Source: Avrilella dinanensis (GTDB lineage Bacteria > Bacteroidota > Bacteroidia > Flavobacteriales > Flavobacteriaceae). Taken from it: 64,000 nucleotides of DNA. Location: NCBI RefSeq assembly GCF_002807015.1, contig NZ_NIPO01000001.1, positions 331,014-395,013 on the forward strand. Reading direction: 5' to 3'. Shown here piece by piece: positions 53,066-62,366 of the stretch (position 1 is the first letter of the stretch; each line of letters begins with the position of its first letter). The position numbers and the translations under genes are program-made. The notes under the pieces are model-generated. The model had not been told where the DNA came from, made no database searches, and saw nothing but the letters and a program-made list of their open reading frames with translations.

Positions 53066-55066
53066 ATGAAGTGTAAAATATCAAAAATGCTCTTTGTGGC
53101 ATTGGCTCTCGGGCTAAGTGTTTCGGGAGTTTCTTATGCTCAGCAAGGGAAGGATTTGGATTATATAATTCAAAATTCGAATGTTCGTGAGTTAGAATCT
53201 ATGTCAAAACAATTCCGAGCAGAGCGAGAGGCTAATTATAAAAAAGCAGTTGAGAGAGCCAAACAATTAGGGAAGCCTATTTCTGGCTATAATGAAGAAG
53301 AAGGTTATGTGTATAGTCTAGAAAAAATCACAGAAGATGGTGGGCTGGTTTATTATAGAACATTCAGTAATAATAAGGTATTTAACAATGTAACAACGGC
53401 TAGCTCTTTAGCGACAGTTAAAGCTAAATATCTTCATGAATTGGGTATTGAAGGGCAAGGAATGAAGATTGGAATATGGGATGGAGGAATTCCAGTGGCA
53501 ACCCATGTAAGTTTTTTAGGTAGAGTAATCACAAAAGATGATGGTCAAGAGGTTACCCCGACTGCAGGACGAGGTGTGTCTCATGCAACTCACGTGGCTG
53601 GAACATTAGCGGCTAACAACAATATTCCGGATATAAAAGGATTTATGCCAGAAGCAGATATTTGGGCAAATAACTGGCGATTTGATGTTTCTGAAATGCC
53701 AACACAGGCTACTCAAGGGTTGTTGGTTTCAAACCATTCTTATGGACTAGATGCTATTGATGGTAATCCATATGGAATTGGAATCTTCGGAAGATATGGA
53801 ACCGATGCGAAAGAGTATGATGAAATTGCTTACGAGGCTCCCTTGTATACGATTGTGTTTGCGGCAGGAAATGATAGAGAATATGTGTCTGTGCCTAGTT
53901 TATCAAGTAAATTTCCTTCTAAAGGAGGAAGGGATCTGTTGACTCAAGCAGGTGTTTCAAAAAATACAGTAGTAGTTGCTTCTGCGCATGGAATTGAAAA
54001 TTACGCCTCTCCAAGTAATGTGCAATTATCAAGCTTTAGTAGTTGGGGTCCAACAGATGATTTCAGAATAAAACCAGATATTACAACCAAAGGACACAAT
54101 GTTAAATCTGCTTGGCCCGGAGGTCCTGCTAATACAAATACAGAAAGCGGTACGTCAATGGCTGCACCATCGGCAGCAGGGGTTTTTGGTTTGTGGCAAC
54201 AATATTATAACCAGTTGAACCCGGGAACATGGATGAGGTCCTCTACAGTAAGAGCATTGATGGCACACACAGCATTGGAGGCAGGTCCTGCAAATGGACC
54301 TGATTATATGTTTGGATGGGGATTGTTGAATGCTGAAGAAGGGGCGAAAGTTATTGGTCAGAATGGAGAAGGTTATAGCTTGGTTGGAGAGTATATACTT
54401 GATAATGGAGGTGTTTTTGAGCTTCCTTTTGTAAGAGCAGAAGATTCTGATTCTCCTCTGACAGTAACAATTGCTTGGGTGGATGTTCCGGGTACGGCGA
54501 TAAATAGTGGGTCTGATTTGCCTATCAAATCTTTGGTAAACGACTTGGATTTAAGAGTTATCAATGAAGATACTGGCGAAGAATATATGCCATGGAAATT
54601 AGTGTATGATTCTAATTGGAGTACGACAGGTAGTGGCATAGCAGAAAAAGGAGACAATGATGTTGATAACATCGAAAAAGTGGAACTTGGAATGGTGGAT
54701 GGTGGTAATAATTATAAGGTTGTTATTTCTCACAAAGGAAATCTAACTGGTGGAAGTCAAGAGTTTAGTTTGATAATGTCTGGTATGGGTGCTCCTGTGA
54801 GTACAAACAAATATGATAAGATAGAAGGGTTAAATGTTTATCCTAATCCAGTGAATGATATTTTAAATATCGAATCAATTCAGGTTTCTTTGAATGGAGC
54901 TAGTGTTCAGCTACTTGATATTTCCGGAAGAACAGTAAAAGAAATAAATTTATATAATCAATTAGATGTTTATCAAATAGATTTGTCAGATATGGTTTCA
55001 GGAGTGTATATGGTTAAAATTCATATAGATAACCAAATGTCAATAAATAAAATTATTAAGAGATAA
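53066..55066 (+). CDS. Secreted S8 (subtilisin-like) serine protease with type A sorting domain
   Basis: This 666-residue extracellular protease is probably exported by the type IX system. It has a signal peptide (ending SYAQ), a pro-region (about 28-115) and a catalytic domain with Asp139 in GIWDGG. His173 is in HATHVAG (usually HGTHVAG), the oxyanion Asn is in FAAGN and Ser364 is in GTSMAAP. A beta-sandwich follows, and the C-terminal type A sorting domain reads NVYPNPVNDILNI ... VSGVYMVKI ... IIKR. The start is fixed by the promoter position. It lies directly upstream of the susC/susD pair, which suggests a role in making peptides for uptake. Confidence 0.9.
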   Translation: MKCKISKMLFVALALGLSVSGVSYAQQGKDLDYIIQNSNVRELESMSKQFRAEREANYKKAVERAKQLGKPISGYNEEEGYVYSLEKITEDGGLVYYRTFSNNKVFNNVTTASSLATVKAKYLHELGIEGQGMKIGIWDGGIPVATHVSFLGRVITKDDGQEVTPTAGRGVSHATHVAGTLAANNNIPDIKGFMPEADIWANNWRFDVSEMPTQATQGLLVSNHSYGLDAIDGNPYGIGIFGRYGTDAKEYDEIAYEAPLYTIVFAAGNDREYVSVPSLSSKFPSKGGRDLLTQAGVSKNTVVVASAHGIENYASPSNVQLSSFSSWGPTDDFRIKPDITTKGHNVKSAWPGGPANTNTESGTSMAAPSAAGVFGLWQQYYNQLNPGTWMRSSTVRALMAHTALEAGPANGPDYMFGWGLLNAEEGAKVIGQNGEGYSLVGEYILDNGGVFELPFVRAEDSDSPLTVTIAWVDVPGTAINSGSDLPIKSLVNDLDLRVINEDTGEEYMPWKLVYDSNWSTTGSGIAEKGDNDVDNIEKVELGMVDGGNNYKVVISHKGNLTGGSQEFSLIMSGMGAPVSTNKYDKIEGLNVYPNPVNDILNIESIQVSLNGASVQLLDISGRTVKEINLYNQLDVYQIDLSDMVSGVYMVKIHIDNQMSINKIIKR

Positions 55067-55078
55067 TGTTGTTTTGAG

Positions 55079-55126
55079 AGCAAACTTTTTGTTGTGCATA
55101 AATTTTAACACAGCAAAAAGTTTGCT
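55079..55126 (+). terminator. Terminator after the S8 protease gene, overlapping the susC promoter
   Basis: Arms AGCAAACTTTTTG and CAAAAAGTTTGCT are perfectly complementary, with a 22-base loop that holds a few more pairs. The right arm contains the TTTG that serves as the -33 element of the next promoter. Confidence 0.75.
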
Positions 55127-55151
55127 TTGTATAAAAATAATGTTAATTTTG
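55121..55151 (+). promoter_or_regulatory. Promoter of the susC/susD operon
   Basis: TTTG (55121-55124), a 19-base spacer and TAATTTTG (55144-55151) match the Bacteroidota consensus exactly. The start codon is 25 bases downstream. Confidence 0.7.
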
Positions 55152-55176
55152 TTTTAACTAATTCAAATTAATTAAT

Positions 55177-58100
55177 ATGAAATCAAAGTTTACTTGGATT
55201 TTTACACTGTTTATGGTGTTGGCTGTGCAGCTCGTGTCTGCACAGGAGAAAACTGTAACAGGTACGGTAACTGATGCGGATTTTGGAGATCCTATACCGG
55301 GAGTTTCAGTTTTGTTAGAGGGTACTCAGTATGGAACTGAGACCGATATGGATGGTAAATACTCAATCAATGCCAGACCTGGTCAGCGATTGGTGTTTAA
55401 ATTTACAGGTTTTGCAGATATGTATATGACCGTAGGACAGTCAGATATGTTAAATGTGGTTATGGTGGAGTCTGTTGATGAGGCTTTAGAGGAGCTGGTA
55501 ATAGAAGGTTATAGAAATGTAGCCAAAGAAAAATCAAGTACAGCGTCAACTACGGTTTCTGCCAAAACGATTGAAGGGCGACCAAATGCGTCTATTCTTC
55601 AAAGATTACAAGGGCAAATACCGGGATTGAGTATCTCTACTGGTTCAGGGCAGCCAGGAAGTAATGATACATCTGTAATATTAAGAGGGTTAGGGTCTAT
55701 TAATGGAGCTGTTGAACCACTATATGTTATTGATGGTATTCCTGTTTCTTCAGATAGATTTAGAAGTTTGAACCCAAATGACTTTGAGAGTGTAACAGTT
55801 TTGAAAGATGCTGGTGCTACTGCTATTTATGGTAATAGAGGGGCGAATGGTGTGATTGTTATCAATACGAAGAAAGGATCTTTTGATTCTGCATTACAAA
55901 TTAAATATGTAGGTACTACTGGAGTAAGTTCTTTGCAAAAGAATGATTACAACATGATGAATGCTGAGGAGGCTTTGGCATACACAGGTTATACGAGGCA
56001 AATGCTTGGTTTAGGAGGAACAAATTATGATACAAATTGGCAAGATGTATTCTTTAGAGATGCTATTTCGCAAGACCATACCTTGTCTTTCACTGCAGGA
56101 GCTAAAAATTTATCGACTTATACATCAGTAGGCTATGCAGACTACGAAGGAGCCTTGAAAAACACGGGGTTAAAAAGATTCTCTTTTGTAAATAATTTGA
56201 ACGGGAAAAATGATAACGGGAGACTTACGTTTGGTACTACGGTAAGTGCTAACTACTCTAAATCGGACATACAACCTGTTTCTGGAAGTGCAACATTTGC
56301 AGATAACTTTTTCTTTGGTTCATTCATTGCATTCCCTTTCTTTAGCCCGGAACAGTGGGATGGAGAAAATTGGGAAGATATAAGAGATAATGTTTCACCA
56401 AATGGTAGAATGAACGTACTTATGTCTCCTTTTATGCTAATGGACAGAATGAAAAACTATGGTAGAATTCAAGACGAATTCAAATTGGTTACCGGTGCAA
56501 ATATCAATTATGATTTAGGCTCAGGATTTAATGTTGGCTCTAGAATAGGGGTTGATTATCAGACTATTAGTCAGTTTTCTTTCAATGATCCATCATCATA
56601 CATTTCAAACTCAGGGACACCTGCAGAACAAATATACAGAGGCTCAACGGCTGGTGTAGAGGAAAGAAGATTGTTGATTAATTCAACGACAAATTTAACT
56701 TGGCAAAAAGATTTGTCTGATAAAAGTAGCTTGTCGATTGCGGGTTATGTTGAATATTTGAAAGGACATTTTAAAAACTCATATTACTCAAAAGAAGGGT
56801 ATGATCCGTATTTCTTTGATAGAAGAGATGGAGATTCAGGATCTATACCTGATAATGAAGATAATGACTTCTACGTGCCTGTAGCTGGTATGTCAGTAGC
56901 TAATGCAGGATTGTTCTCCTATTTTGGTATTGCGTCTTATGATTATGATTCAAGATATGGTTTAGAAGCTACTGTTCGTAGAGATGCGTCTTTCCGATTT
57001 GTAGATGATTATAAATGGGGTACTTTCTGGTCTGTATCTGGTAGATGGAATATCTCTAACGAAGACTTTATGTCTGGGTCTGTTTTTAATGATTTAAAAT
57101 TGAGGGCTTCATACGGTACAGCAGGTAACCAGGATATTACCGGAGGAGGAATTTTTGGAGGAGCCTATTTGTATGAAACTGTTTACGGCTCAGCTTCTGG
57201 GTATAATAATCATACTAGCTTGGTGCTTGCTCAATTACCAAATAGAGCTCTACAGTGGGAATCTATTACTACAACAAATATCGGATTAGATTTTGGTGTG
57301 TTTGAAAACAGACTGAGAGGTAGTGTTGATGTGTATAGAAAACAAACAGATGATTTGTATCAGAACGTACCTCTATCAGCAATTAACGGAACAACAGGTT
57401 TGATGAGTAATTACGGGGCTATTCGTAACGAAGGAATCGAGGTTATTGTTGCCGGCGATGTGATTAGAAATGAAAACACAAGGTTGACATTAAACTTTAA
57501 TGGAGCATACAATAAAAACTCAATATTGGATATTCCTCACGAAGGTGGATTCTTTTGGGATGGTTCTGGTTTAACTGCGATGCAAGAAGGAGACATGTTG
57601 GGGCAATTCTATATGCATGAGTTTACAAGAGTTGACCCTAGTACAGGAGAGGCTTTGTTTTTAGACAAAGACGGGAATGAAACGGCCGCTCCTCGAGATG
57701 AAGATTTAAGATTGACGGGAAAATCATATATGCCTAAATATGTAGGAAGTTTTGGTTTTGATTTTGAACACAAAGGATGGTTCTTACAGGCAAACTTCAC
57801 TTATGCACAAGATGTATATAGATATGACAACGATTATTTCTTTTTGACATTCCCAGGATTTAATGGATCTATTAATCAATCGAATGATGCAAAAGACATT
57901 TGGACACAACCAGGAGATGTAGCTTCTATTCCGTCAGCAAGTGCTTCAAACCTTGATTATTTTTCAGGAAGTAGTTTTTATTTAAGAGATGCCTCTTATG
58001 TAAGATTAAGATATCTAACTTTAGGACATAGTTTTGCCCCTAAGAGTTTAGAGTTTATCGGACTAACCGGATTGAGAGTTTATGCTCAGGCAGAAAACTT

Positions 58101-58212
58101 AATGACTTGGTCTAAGTGGAAAGGATGGGATGCTGAAAGTAACAGAGGAGTTGATATGGCACAATATCCTACCCCAAAAACAGTTTCTTTCGGAGTTGAA
58201 GTTCAATTTTAA
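55177..58212 (+). CDS. SusC/RagA family TonB-linked outer-membrane transporter
   Basis: This 1011-residue outer-membrane importer has a signal peptide (ending LVSAQ), a carboxypeptidase-regulatory-like domain (about 25-100) and a plug domain. The plug has the SusC signatures GYRNVAKEKSS (SusC-type TonB-box region) and VLKDAGATAIYGNRGANGVI. A large barrel follows, ending in FGVEVQF. It works with the SusD protein encoded 11 bases downstream. No sugar-degrading enzyme is nearby; a secreted protease is, so peptides rather than glycans are a reasonable substrate guess (RagAB-like). Confidence 0.93.
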   Translation: MKSKFTWIFTLFMVLAVQLVSAQEKTVTGTVTDADFGDPIPGVSVLLEGTQYGTETDMDGKYSINARPGQRLVFKFTGFADMYMTVGQSDMLNVVMVESVDEALEELVIEGYRNVAKEKSSTASTTVSAKTIEGRPNASILQRLQGQIPGLSISTGSGQPGSNDTSVILRGLGSINGAVEPLYVIDGIPVSSDRFRSLNPNDFESVTVLKDAGATAIYGNRGANGVIVINTKKGSFDSALQIKYVGTTGVSSLQKNDYNMMNAEEALAYTGYTRQMLGLGGTNYDTNWQDVFFRDAISQDHTLSFTAGAKNLSTYTSVGYADYEGALKNTGLKRFSFVNNLNGKNDNGRLTFGTTVSANYSKSDIQPVSGSATFADNFFFGSFIAFPFFSPEQWDGENWEDIRDNVSPNGRMNVLMSPFMLMDRMKNYGRIQDEFKLVTGANINYDLGSGFNVGSRIGVDYQTISQFSFNDPSSYISNSGTPAEQIYRGSTAGVEERRLLINSTTNLTWQKDLSDKSSLSIAGYVEYLKGHFKNSYYSKEGYDPYFFDRRDGDSGSIPDNEDNDFYVPVAGMSVANAGLFSYFGIASYDYDSRYGLEATVRRDASFRFVDDYKWGTFWSVSGRWNISNEDFMSGSVFNDLKLRASYGTAGNQDITGGGIFGGAYLYETVYGSASGYNNHTSLVLAQLPNRALQWESITTTNIGLDFGVFENRLRGSVDVYRKQTDDLYQNVPLSAINGTTGLMSNYGAIRNEGIEVIVAGDVIRNENTRLTLNFNGAYNKNSILDIPHEGGFFWDGSGLTAMQEGDMLGQFYMHEFTRVDPSTGEALFLDKDGNETAAPRDEDLRLTGKSYMPKYVGSFGFDFEHKGWFLQANFTYAQDVYRYDNDYFFLTFPGFNGSINQSNDAKDIWTQPGDVASIPSASASNLDYFSGSSFYLRDASYVRLRYLTLGHSFAPKSLEFIGLTGLRVYAQAENLMTWSKWKGWDAESNRGVDMAQYPTPKTVSFGVEVQF

Positions 58213-58223
58213 AATATTAAATT

Positions 58224-59786
58224 ATGAAAAATAAATTTATAGCAATATTATCAGGGCTTGCGTTAATAACCGCAACTACGTCTTGTGAAGATGCACACAA
58301 CGTGGAGCAGCCGGGTTATGATAACTCAACCGATGATACAAAAGTGTTCAGAAATAATACCGACATCGAAAGAGGGATATTAGGACTACACGCAAGTTTG
58401 TCTATAGAAGGAGAAATAGAATTTGTTTCTTATTTTACAGATGAATTAGGTATTGGAGTAGATAACGGAGGGCAAGGAATTAACGATGGTTCATGGAGAT
58501 TTTTTATGGATCCGGGTAATGATTTTGCTTCTTCGGCATGGTCTCGCTATTATAATGTAATAAATAGAGTAAACAGGCTATTACATCGAATAGATGAGTT
58601 GAAAGCAGAAACGACAGACTCAGCCGAATCGGCTGCATATGATTTAAATCGGGCAAGATTGCTGACGATTAGAGCGTACTCCAATCTGAAATTGTTTTCT
58701 TATTATACTCCCGACTATACCGATATGAGTGGTTTATCAATCATTAAATTTAATTTTTATCATACTGATGATTATAACAGACACGAAGCAAGAGCTACTG
58801 TAGGGGAGATTGTTGAATTTATTGAAGAAGACGCTGAAGAGGCATTAACAACTATCGGTAATGGTATGGATACTTTCAGAGGAGTTACGGATAATGCATA
58901 TGTTAGCCAGAATTTAGCTCGTGCAGTATTGGTTAAATTATATGCAATGATTGAAAGACCTGTTGAATTACTCCATTATGCAGATGAAATTACCGGAAAA
59001 TCTTTGGCTACTAACGTTCAATACTTGGTGATGTACGATGGAAATACACCAAAATCAGATTTGATTGGGAATCCTGAAATAATTTTTAGATTAAATCGAA
59101 CATACGGAGATGGAAATCGTGTAGCAGCTGCTTGGTATGAAAGTTCAACAAATGTTACCGTTGATGGGTATGCTAATATGGAAATAGGGAGAACGTTGTT
59201 TAATAGGTTAGATGCTTTAGGTTCAGCAAGTGATTTGCGATACGCCGTAAATGTTAGCTCACATTCTGATCCACAGCCAAATTATGCGAGTTTACCATAT
59301 CAGACTTTTAAAACAAGAGATTTACTTTATATAGGAAAATATACAGGTAATGATCAAGATCCTTTGCAAAATGATATTATGGTGATGAGATACGCAGACA
59401 TATTATTGGCAAAAGCAGAAGCATATGCAATGCAAGGCAATGTTCAGGGGGTTGAAGATATCATTACAGAAATCCGTGAAGCAAGGTCTGTTAATCTTTC
59501 TGCTGTTGTATTGCCGACAATTACAAATGTACAATCTGCTTGGAAGGCTATTTTAGAGGAAAGGCAAGTTGAGTTTGCTTTTGAAGGTCACAGATACTTA
59601 GATGTTAAACGATTAGGACGTAAAGCGGGGCTGACTTCTTTCTTTACTAGAGATTCTAAAGATTGTGAGGAGTATAATGTTTGTGAGATTCCGTCTAGTG
59701 ATGAATACAAGTTAACTCTTCCAATTCCTAGATCTGAAACACAATCTAACCCTGTAATCAGAGAACAACAAAATCCTGGTTACTAG
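58224..59786 (+). CDS. SusD/RagB family substrate-binding lipoprotein
   Basis: This 520-residue surface lipoprotein caps the SusC barrel. The signal peptide ends in ATTSC (lipidated Cys at 21) with acidic residues after it. The TPR-like helical SusD fold is seen, with ARLLTIRAYSNLKLFSYY, VMRYADILLAKAEAYAM and the C-terminal ERQVEFAFEGHRYLDVKRLGR, all typical of the family. It is cotranscribed with susC and followed by a strong terminator. Confidence 0.93.
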   Translation: MKNKFIAILSGLALITATTSCEDAHNVEQPGYDNSTDDTKVFRNNTDIERGILGLHASLSIEGEIEFVSYFTDELGIGVDNGGQGINDGSWRFFMDPGNDFASSAWSRYYNVINRVNRLLHRIDELKAETTDSAESAAYDLNRARLLTIRAYSNLKLFSYYTPDYTDMSGLSIIKFNFYHTDDYNRHEARATVGEIVEFIEEDAEEALTTIGNGMDTFRGVTDNAYVSQNLARAVLVKLYAMIERPVELLHYADEITGKSLATNVQYLVMYDGNTPKSDLIGNPEIIFRLNRTYGDGNRVAAAWYESSTNVTVDGYANMEIGRTLFNRLDALGSASDLRYAVNVSSHSDPQPNYASLPYQTFKTRDLLYIGKYTGNDQDPLQNDIMVMRYADILLAKAEAYAMQGNVQGVEDIITEIREARSVNLSAVVLPTITNVQSAWKAILEERQVEFAFEGHRYLDVKRLGRKAGLTSFFTRDSKDCEEYNVCEIPSSDEYKLTLPIPRSETQSNPVIREQQNPGY

Positions 59787-59806
59787 TATTAGATTTATAA
59801 CAACCA

Positions 59807-59834
59807 AAAAGCCTCCCATTCGGGAGGCTTTTTT
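59807..59834 (+). terminator. Intrinsic terminator after susD
   Basis: Arms AAAAAGCCTCCC / GGGAGGCTTTTT enclose a 4-base loop and end in T. Confidence 0.88.
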
Positions 59835-59939
59835 TGTTAGCTAATAGTTAAGTATTAACCGGTTGTTATCTTTTTACAGAATAAATTTTCTTAAACCAAA
59901 GAAAATCATTAAATTCGCATTCAGCAAAAAATTAAATAT

Positions 59940-61223
59940 ATGTCAAAAACAGCTACGATAGAAATAGACGGAAAAAAAATAGAATTACCATTAGTAAGAG
60001 GTACAGAGAATGAAGTTGCTATTGATATTGCAAAACTAAGAGCCCAATCAGGATTAATTACTATCGACCCGGGATACAAAAATACCGGTTCTTGTGAAAG
60101 TGCAATCACTTTCCTGGACGGGGAAAAAGGAATTTTACGATACAGAGGCTACAGCATTGAGGAGCTTGCAGAACATTCTTCTTTTTTGGAAGTCGCTTAT
60201 TTAGTGGTCTTCGGAGAACTGCCAACAAAAGCCGAGTTAGAGAAATTCGAGCGTACTATTCAGAAACATAGTCTGGTGCACGAAGAGATGAAAACCATCA
60301 TAGACGGGTTTCCTAAACATGCCCACCCAATGGGAGTTCTGTCTTCACTCACTTGTGCCTTGACCGCTTTTAACCCAAGAAGAGTAAATGTTGAAGACGA
60401 AAATGATTTGTACGAGGCAGTATGTAAGATAATGGCTAAATTCTTGGTTATTGCTACTTGGACATACCGTAAAATCAAAGGTTATCCGATGAATTACTAC
60501 GACAATTCCAAATCGTATGTAGAGAATTTCATCAGATTAATGTTTGAATTACCGACAGGCGAATATAAAGTAAGTCCGATAGTTCGTAATGCGTTAGATA
60601 AATTGTTCATCTTACACGCCGACCACGAGCAGAACTGTTCTACGTCCACAGTAAGAATGGTTGGATCTGCTCATGCCGGATTATTTGCCTCTATTTCTTC
60701 AGGAGTTTCTGCCTTGTGGGGACCTTTGCACGGAGGTGCTAATCAAGCTGTTCTCGAAATGTTGGAAGAAATACAAAATGATGGCGGAGATGTAGAAAAA
60801 TATATCGCAAAAGCCAAAGATAAAAATGACCCATTCCGATTGATGGGCTTTGGACACAGAGTATATAAAAACTTTGACCCACGGGCTAAAATCATTAAGA
60901 AAGCAGCCGATGAAGTATTGGCAGAATTAGGCGTTGATGACCCAATTCTGGATATTGCTAAACAATTAGAGAAAAAAGCTTTGGAAGATGACTATTTCGT
61001 AGCAAGAAACTTGTATCCAAACGTAGATTTCTATTCCGGAATTATATACAGAGCTTTAGGAATCCCGACCGAAATGTTTACCGTGATGTTTGCTATCGGA
61101 AGATTGCCGGGCTGGGTAGCACAATGGAAAGAAATGCGTGTGAACAAAGAGCCAATCGGCCGTCCACGTCAGGTATATGTAGGAGAAACAGAACGCTCTT
61201 ATAAACCGATGAATGAAAGATAA
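59940..61223 (+). CDS. gltA: Citrate synthase
   Basis: It condenses oxaloacetate and acetyl-CoA in the TCA cycle. The 427-residue length fits the type II hexameric form. The catalytic residues are H264 (GPLHGG), H306 (GFGHRVYKNFDPR) and D363 (NVDFYSG), within one residue of the E. coli numbering. The gene is alone between two terminators. Confidence 0.96.
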   Translation: MSKTATIEIDGKKIELPLVRGTENEVAIDIAKLRAQSGLITIDPGYKNTGSCESAITFLDGEKGILRYRGYSIEELAEHSSFLEVAYLVVFGELPTKAELEKFERTIQKHSLVHEEMKTIIDGFPKHAHPMGVLSSLTCALTAFNPRRVNVEDENDLYEAVCKIMAKFLVIATWTYRKIKGYPMNYYDNSKSYVENFIRLMFELPTGEYKVSPIVRNALDKLFILHADHEQNCSTSTVRMVGSAHAGLFASISSGVSALWGPLHGGANQAVLEMLEEIQNDGGDVEKYIAKAKDKNDPFRLMGFGHRVYKNFDPRAKIIKKAADEVLAELGVDDPILDIAKQLEKKALEDDYFVARNLYPNVDFYSGIIYRALGIPTEMFTVMFAIGRLPGWVAQWKEMRVNKEPIGRPRQVYVGETERSYKPMNER

Positions 61224-61228
61224 TAGAT

Positions 61229-61255
61229 AAAAAGCCGGTTTTTTCCGGCTTTTTT
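61229..61255 (+). terminator. Intrinsic terminator after the citrate synthase gene
   Basis: Arms AAAAAGCCGG / CCGGCTTTTT with a 6-base loop end in a T-run. MITE copy B starts at the very next positions. Confidence 0.88.
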
Positions 61256-61417
61256 AGGGTCTGTTTAAATTTGTATTGTAAAAATGTTTATAGATTATTT
61301 TTGAGATAGAACAAGGCAAATTTTAAAAGGATAGCAGAGCTGTCGTTTTAAAATTTAACGCAGTTATAGCCAAAAAGAAGCATAAATAAATTATTAGATA
61401 AATTTTAAACAGGCTCT
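61256..61417. mobile_element. MITE-like element 1, copy B (162 bp)
   Basis: It is the same length as copy A and nearly identical, in inverted orientation. One end is AGGGTCTGTTTAAA, with two changes from the consensus, and the other is perfect TTTAAACAGGCTCT. It lies between the citrate synthase terminator and the DDAH-like gene, leaving only 16 bases before that start codon. A TAAATTTG promoter-like box lies in its left end (61266-61273). Confidence 0.87.
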
Positions 61418-61433
61418 TAATAAAGTTTTGATT

Positions 61434-62348
61434 ATGATGTCATTAAACGTAAAAAACGAAACTTCAAGATTAAGAGCAGTGGTGTTGGGAACTGCACAAA
61501 GCAACGGTCCTACGCCGACTGCCGAGGAAGCCTATGACCCGAAATCATTGGAACATATCCTGGCAGGAACATATCCTGTCGAGAAAGATATGGTTGCCGA
61601 GATGGAGGCTTTTAATGAGGTTTTTAAGAAATATGATGTAAAAGTCTATCGTCCGGAAATTATCGAAGACTATAACCAGATTTTCAGCCGTGATATCGGT
61701 TTTGTAATTGATGATATTTTTGTCAAGGCAAATATATTACCAGACCGGGAAAGAGAATTGGACGCTATCCAATATGTTATCGACCAGATAGACCCGAAAA
61801 AAGTCGTACGCCCGCCCGAGGAAGTACATATCGAGGGTGGGGATGTAATGCTTTATAATGAATATATTTTTATCGGAACGTATAAAGGCAGTGATTACAA
61901 AGAATATTTAACCGCCCGCACCAATATGGCTGGCGTGGAATACATCAAAAATCTTTTTCCGAACAAAATCGTGAAGGAATTTGACCTGACCAAATCCAGA
62001 ACAGAACCCAGAGACAACGCCTTGCACCTGGATTGTTGCTTTCAGCCGATCGGTACAAACAAGGCGATTATCCACAAGCCGGGTTTCAGAGATGAGAGAG
62101 ATTACGAATACCTCGTTAATCTTTTCGGTATGGAAAATCTCTTTCATATCGACCGTGAAGAAATGTATCACATGAATTCCAATATTTTCTCTATCGCACC
62201 AGATGTAGTTGTTTCCGAACGTAATTTTACCAGACTAAACAACTGGTTACGCGATAACGGATTTACCGTAGAAGAAATCCCGTATGCTGAAATTTCTAAA
62301 CAGGAAGGACTGTTGAGATGTTCAACACTTCCGTTGATTAGATATTAA
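61434..62348 (+). CDS. Dimethylarginine dimethylaminohydrolase-like (guanidine-modifying) enzyme
   Basis: This 304-residue protein belongs to the amidinotransferase / DDAH / arginine deiminase superfamily. Its motifs are SRDIGFV, HIEGGDVML, the His in ALHLDCCF and the nucleophile C296 in LLRCSTLPL at the extreme C-terminus. Such enzymes form citrulline from arginine or methylarginines, or transfer amidino groups; the precise substrate is not clear. The ATG chosen follows a TTG two codons upstream and is one codon before another ATG. The ctlX-like gene begins 18 bases downstream, so the two probably act in sequence. Confidence 0.82.
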   Translation: MMSLNVKNETSRLRAVVLGTAQSNGPTPTAEEAYDPKSLEHILAGTYPVEKDMVAEMEAFNEVFKKYDVKVYRPEIIEDYNQIFSRDIGFVIDDIFVKANILPDRERELDAIQYVIDQIDPKKVVRPPEEVHIEGGDVMLYNEYIFIGTYKGSDYKEYLTARTNMAGVEYIKNLFPNKIVKEFDLTKSRTEPRDNALHLDCCFQPIGTNKAIIHKPGFRDERDYEYLVNLFGMENLFHIDREEMYHMNSNIFSIAPDVVVSERNFTRLNNWLRDNGFTVEEIPYAEISKQEGLLRCSTLPLIRY

Positions 62349-62366
62349 TTTTGCTAACTTATCCAC

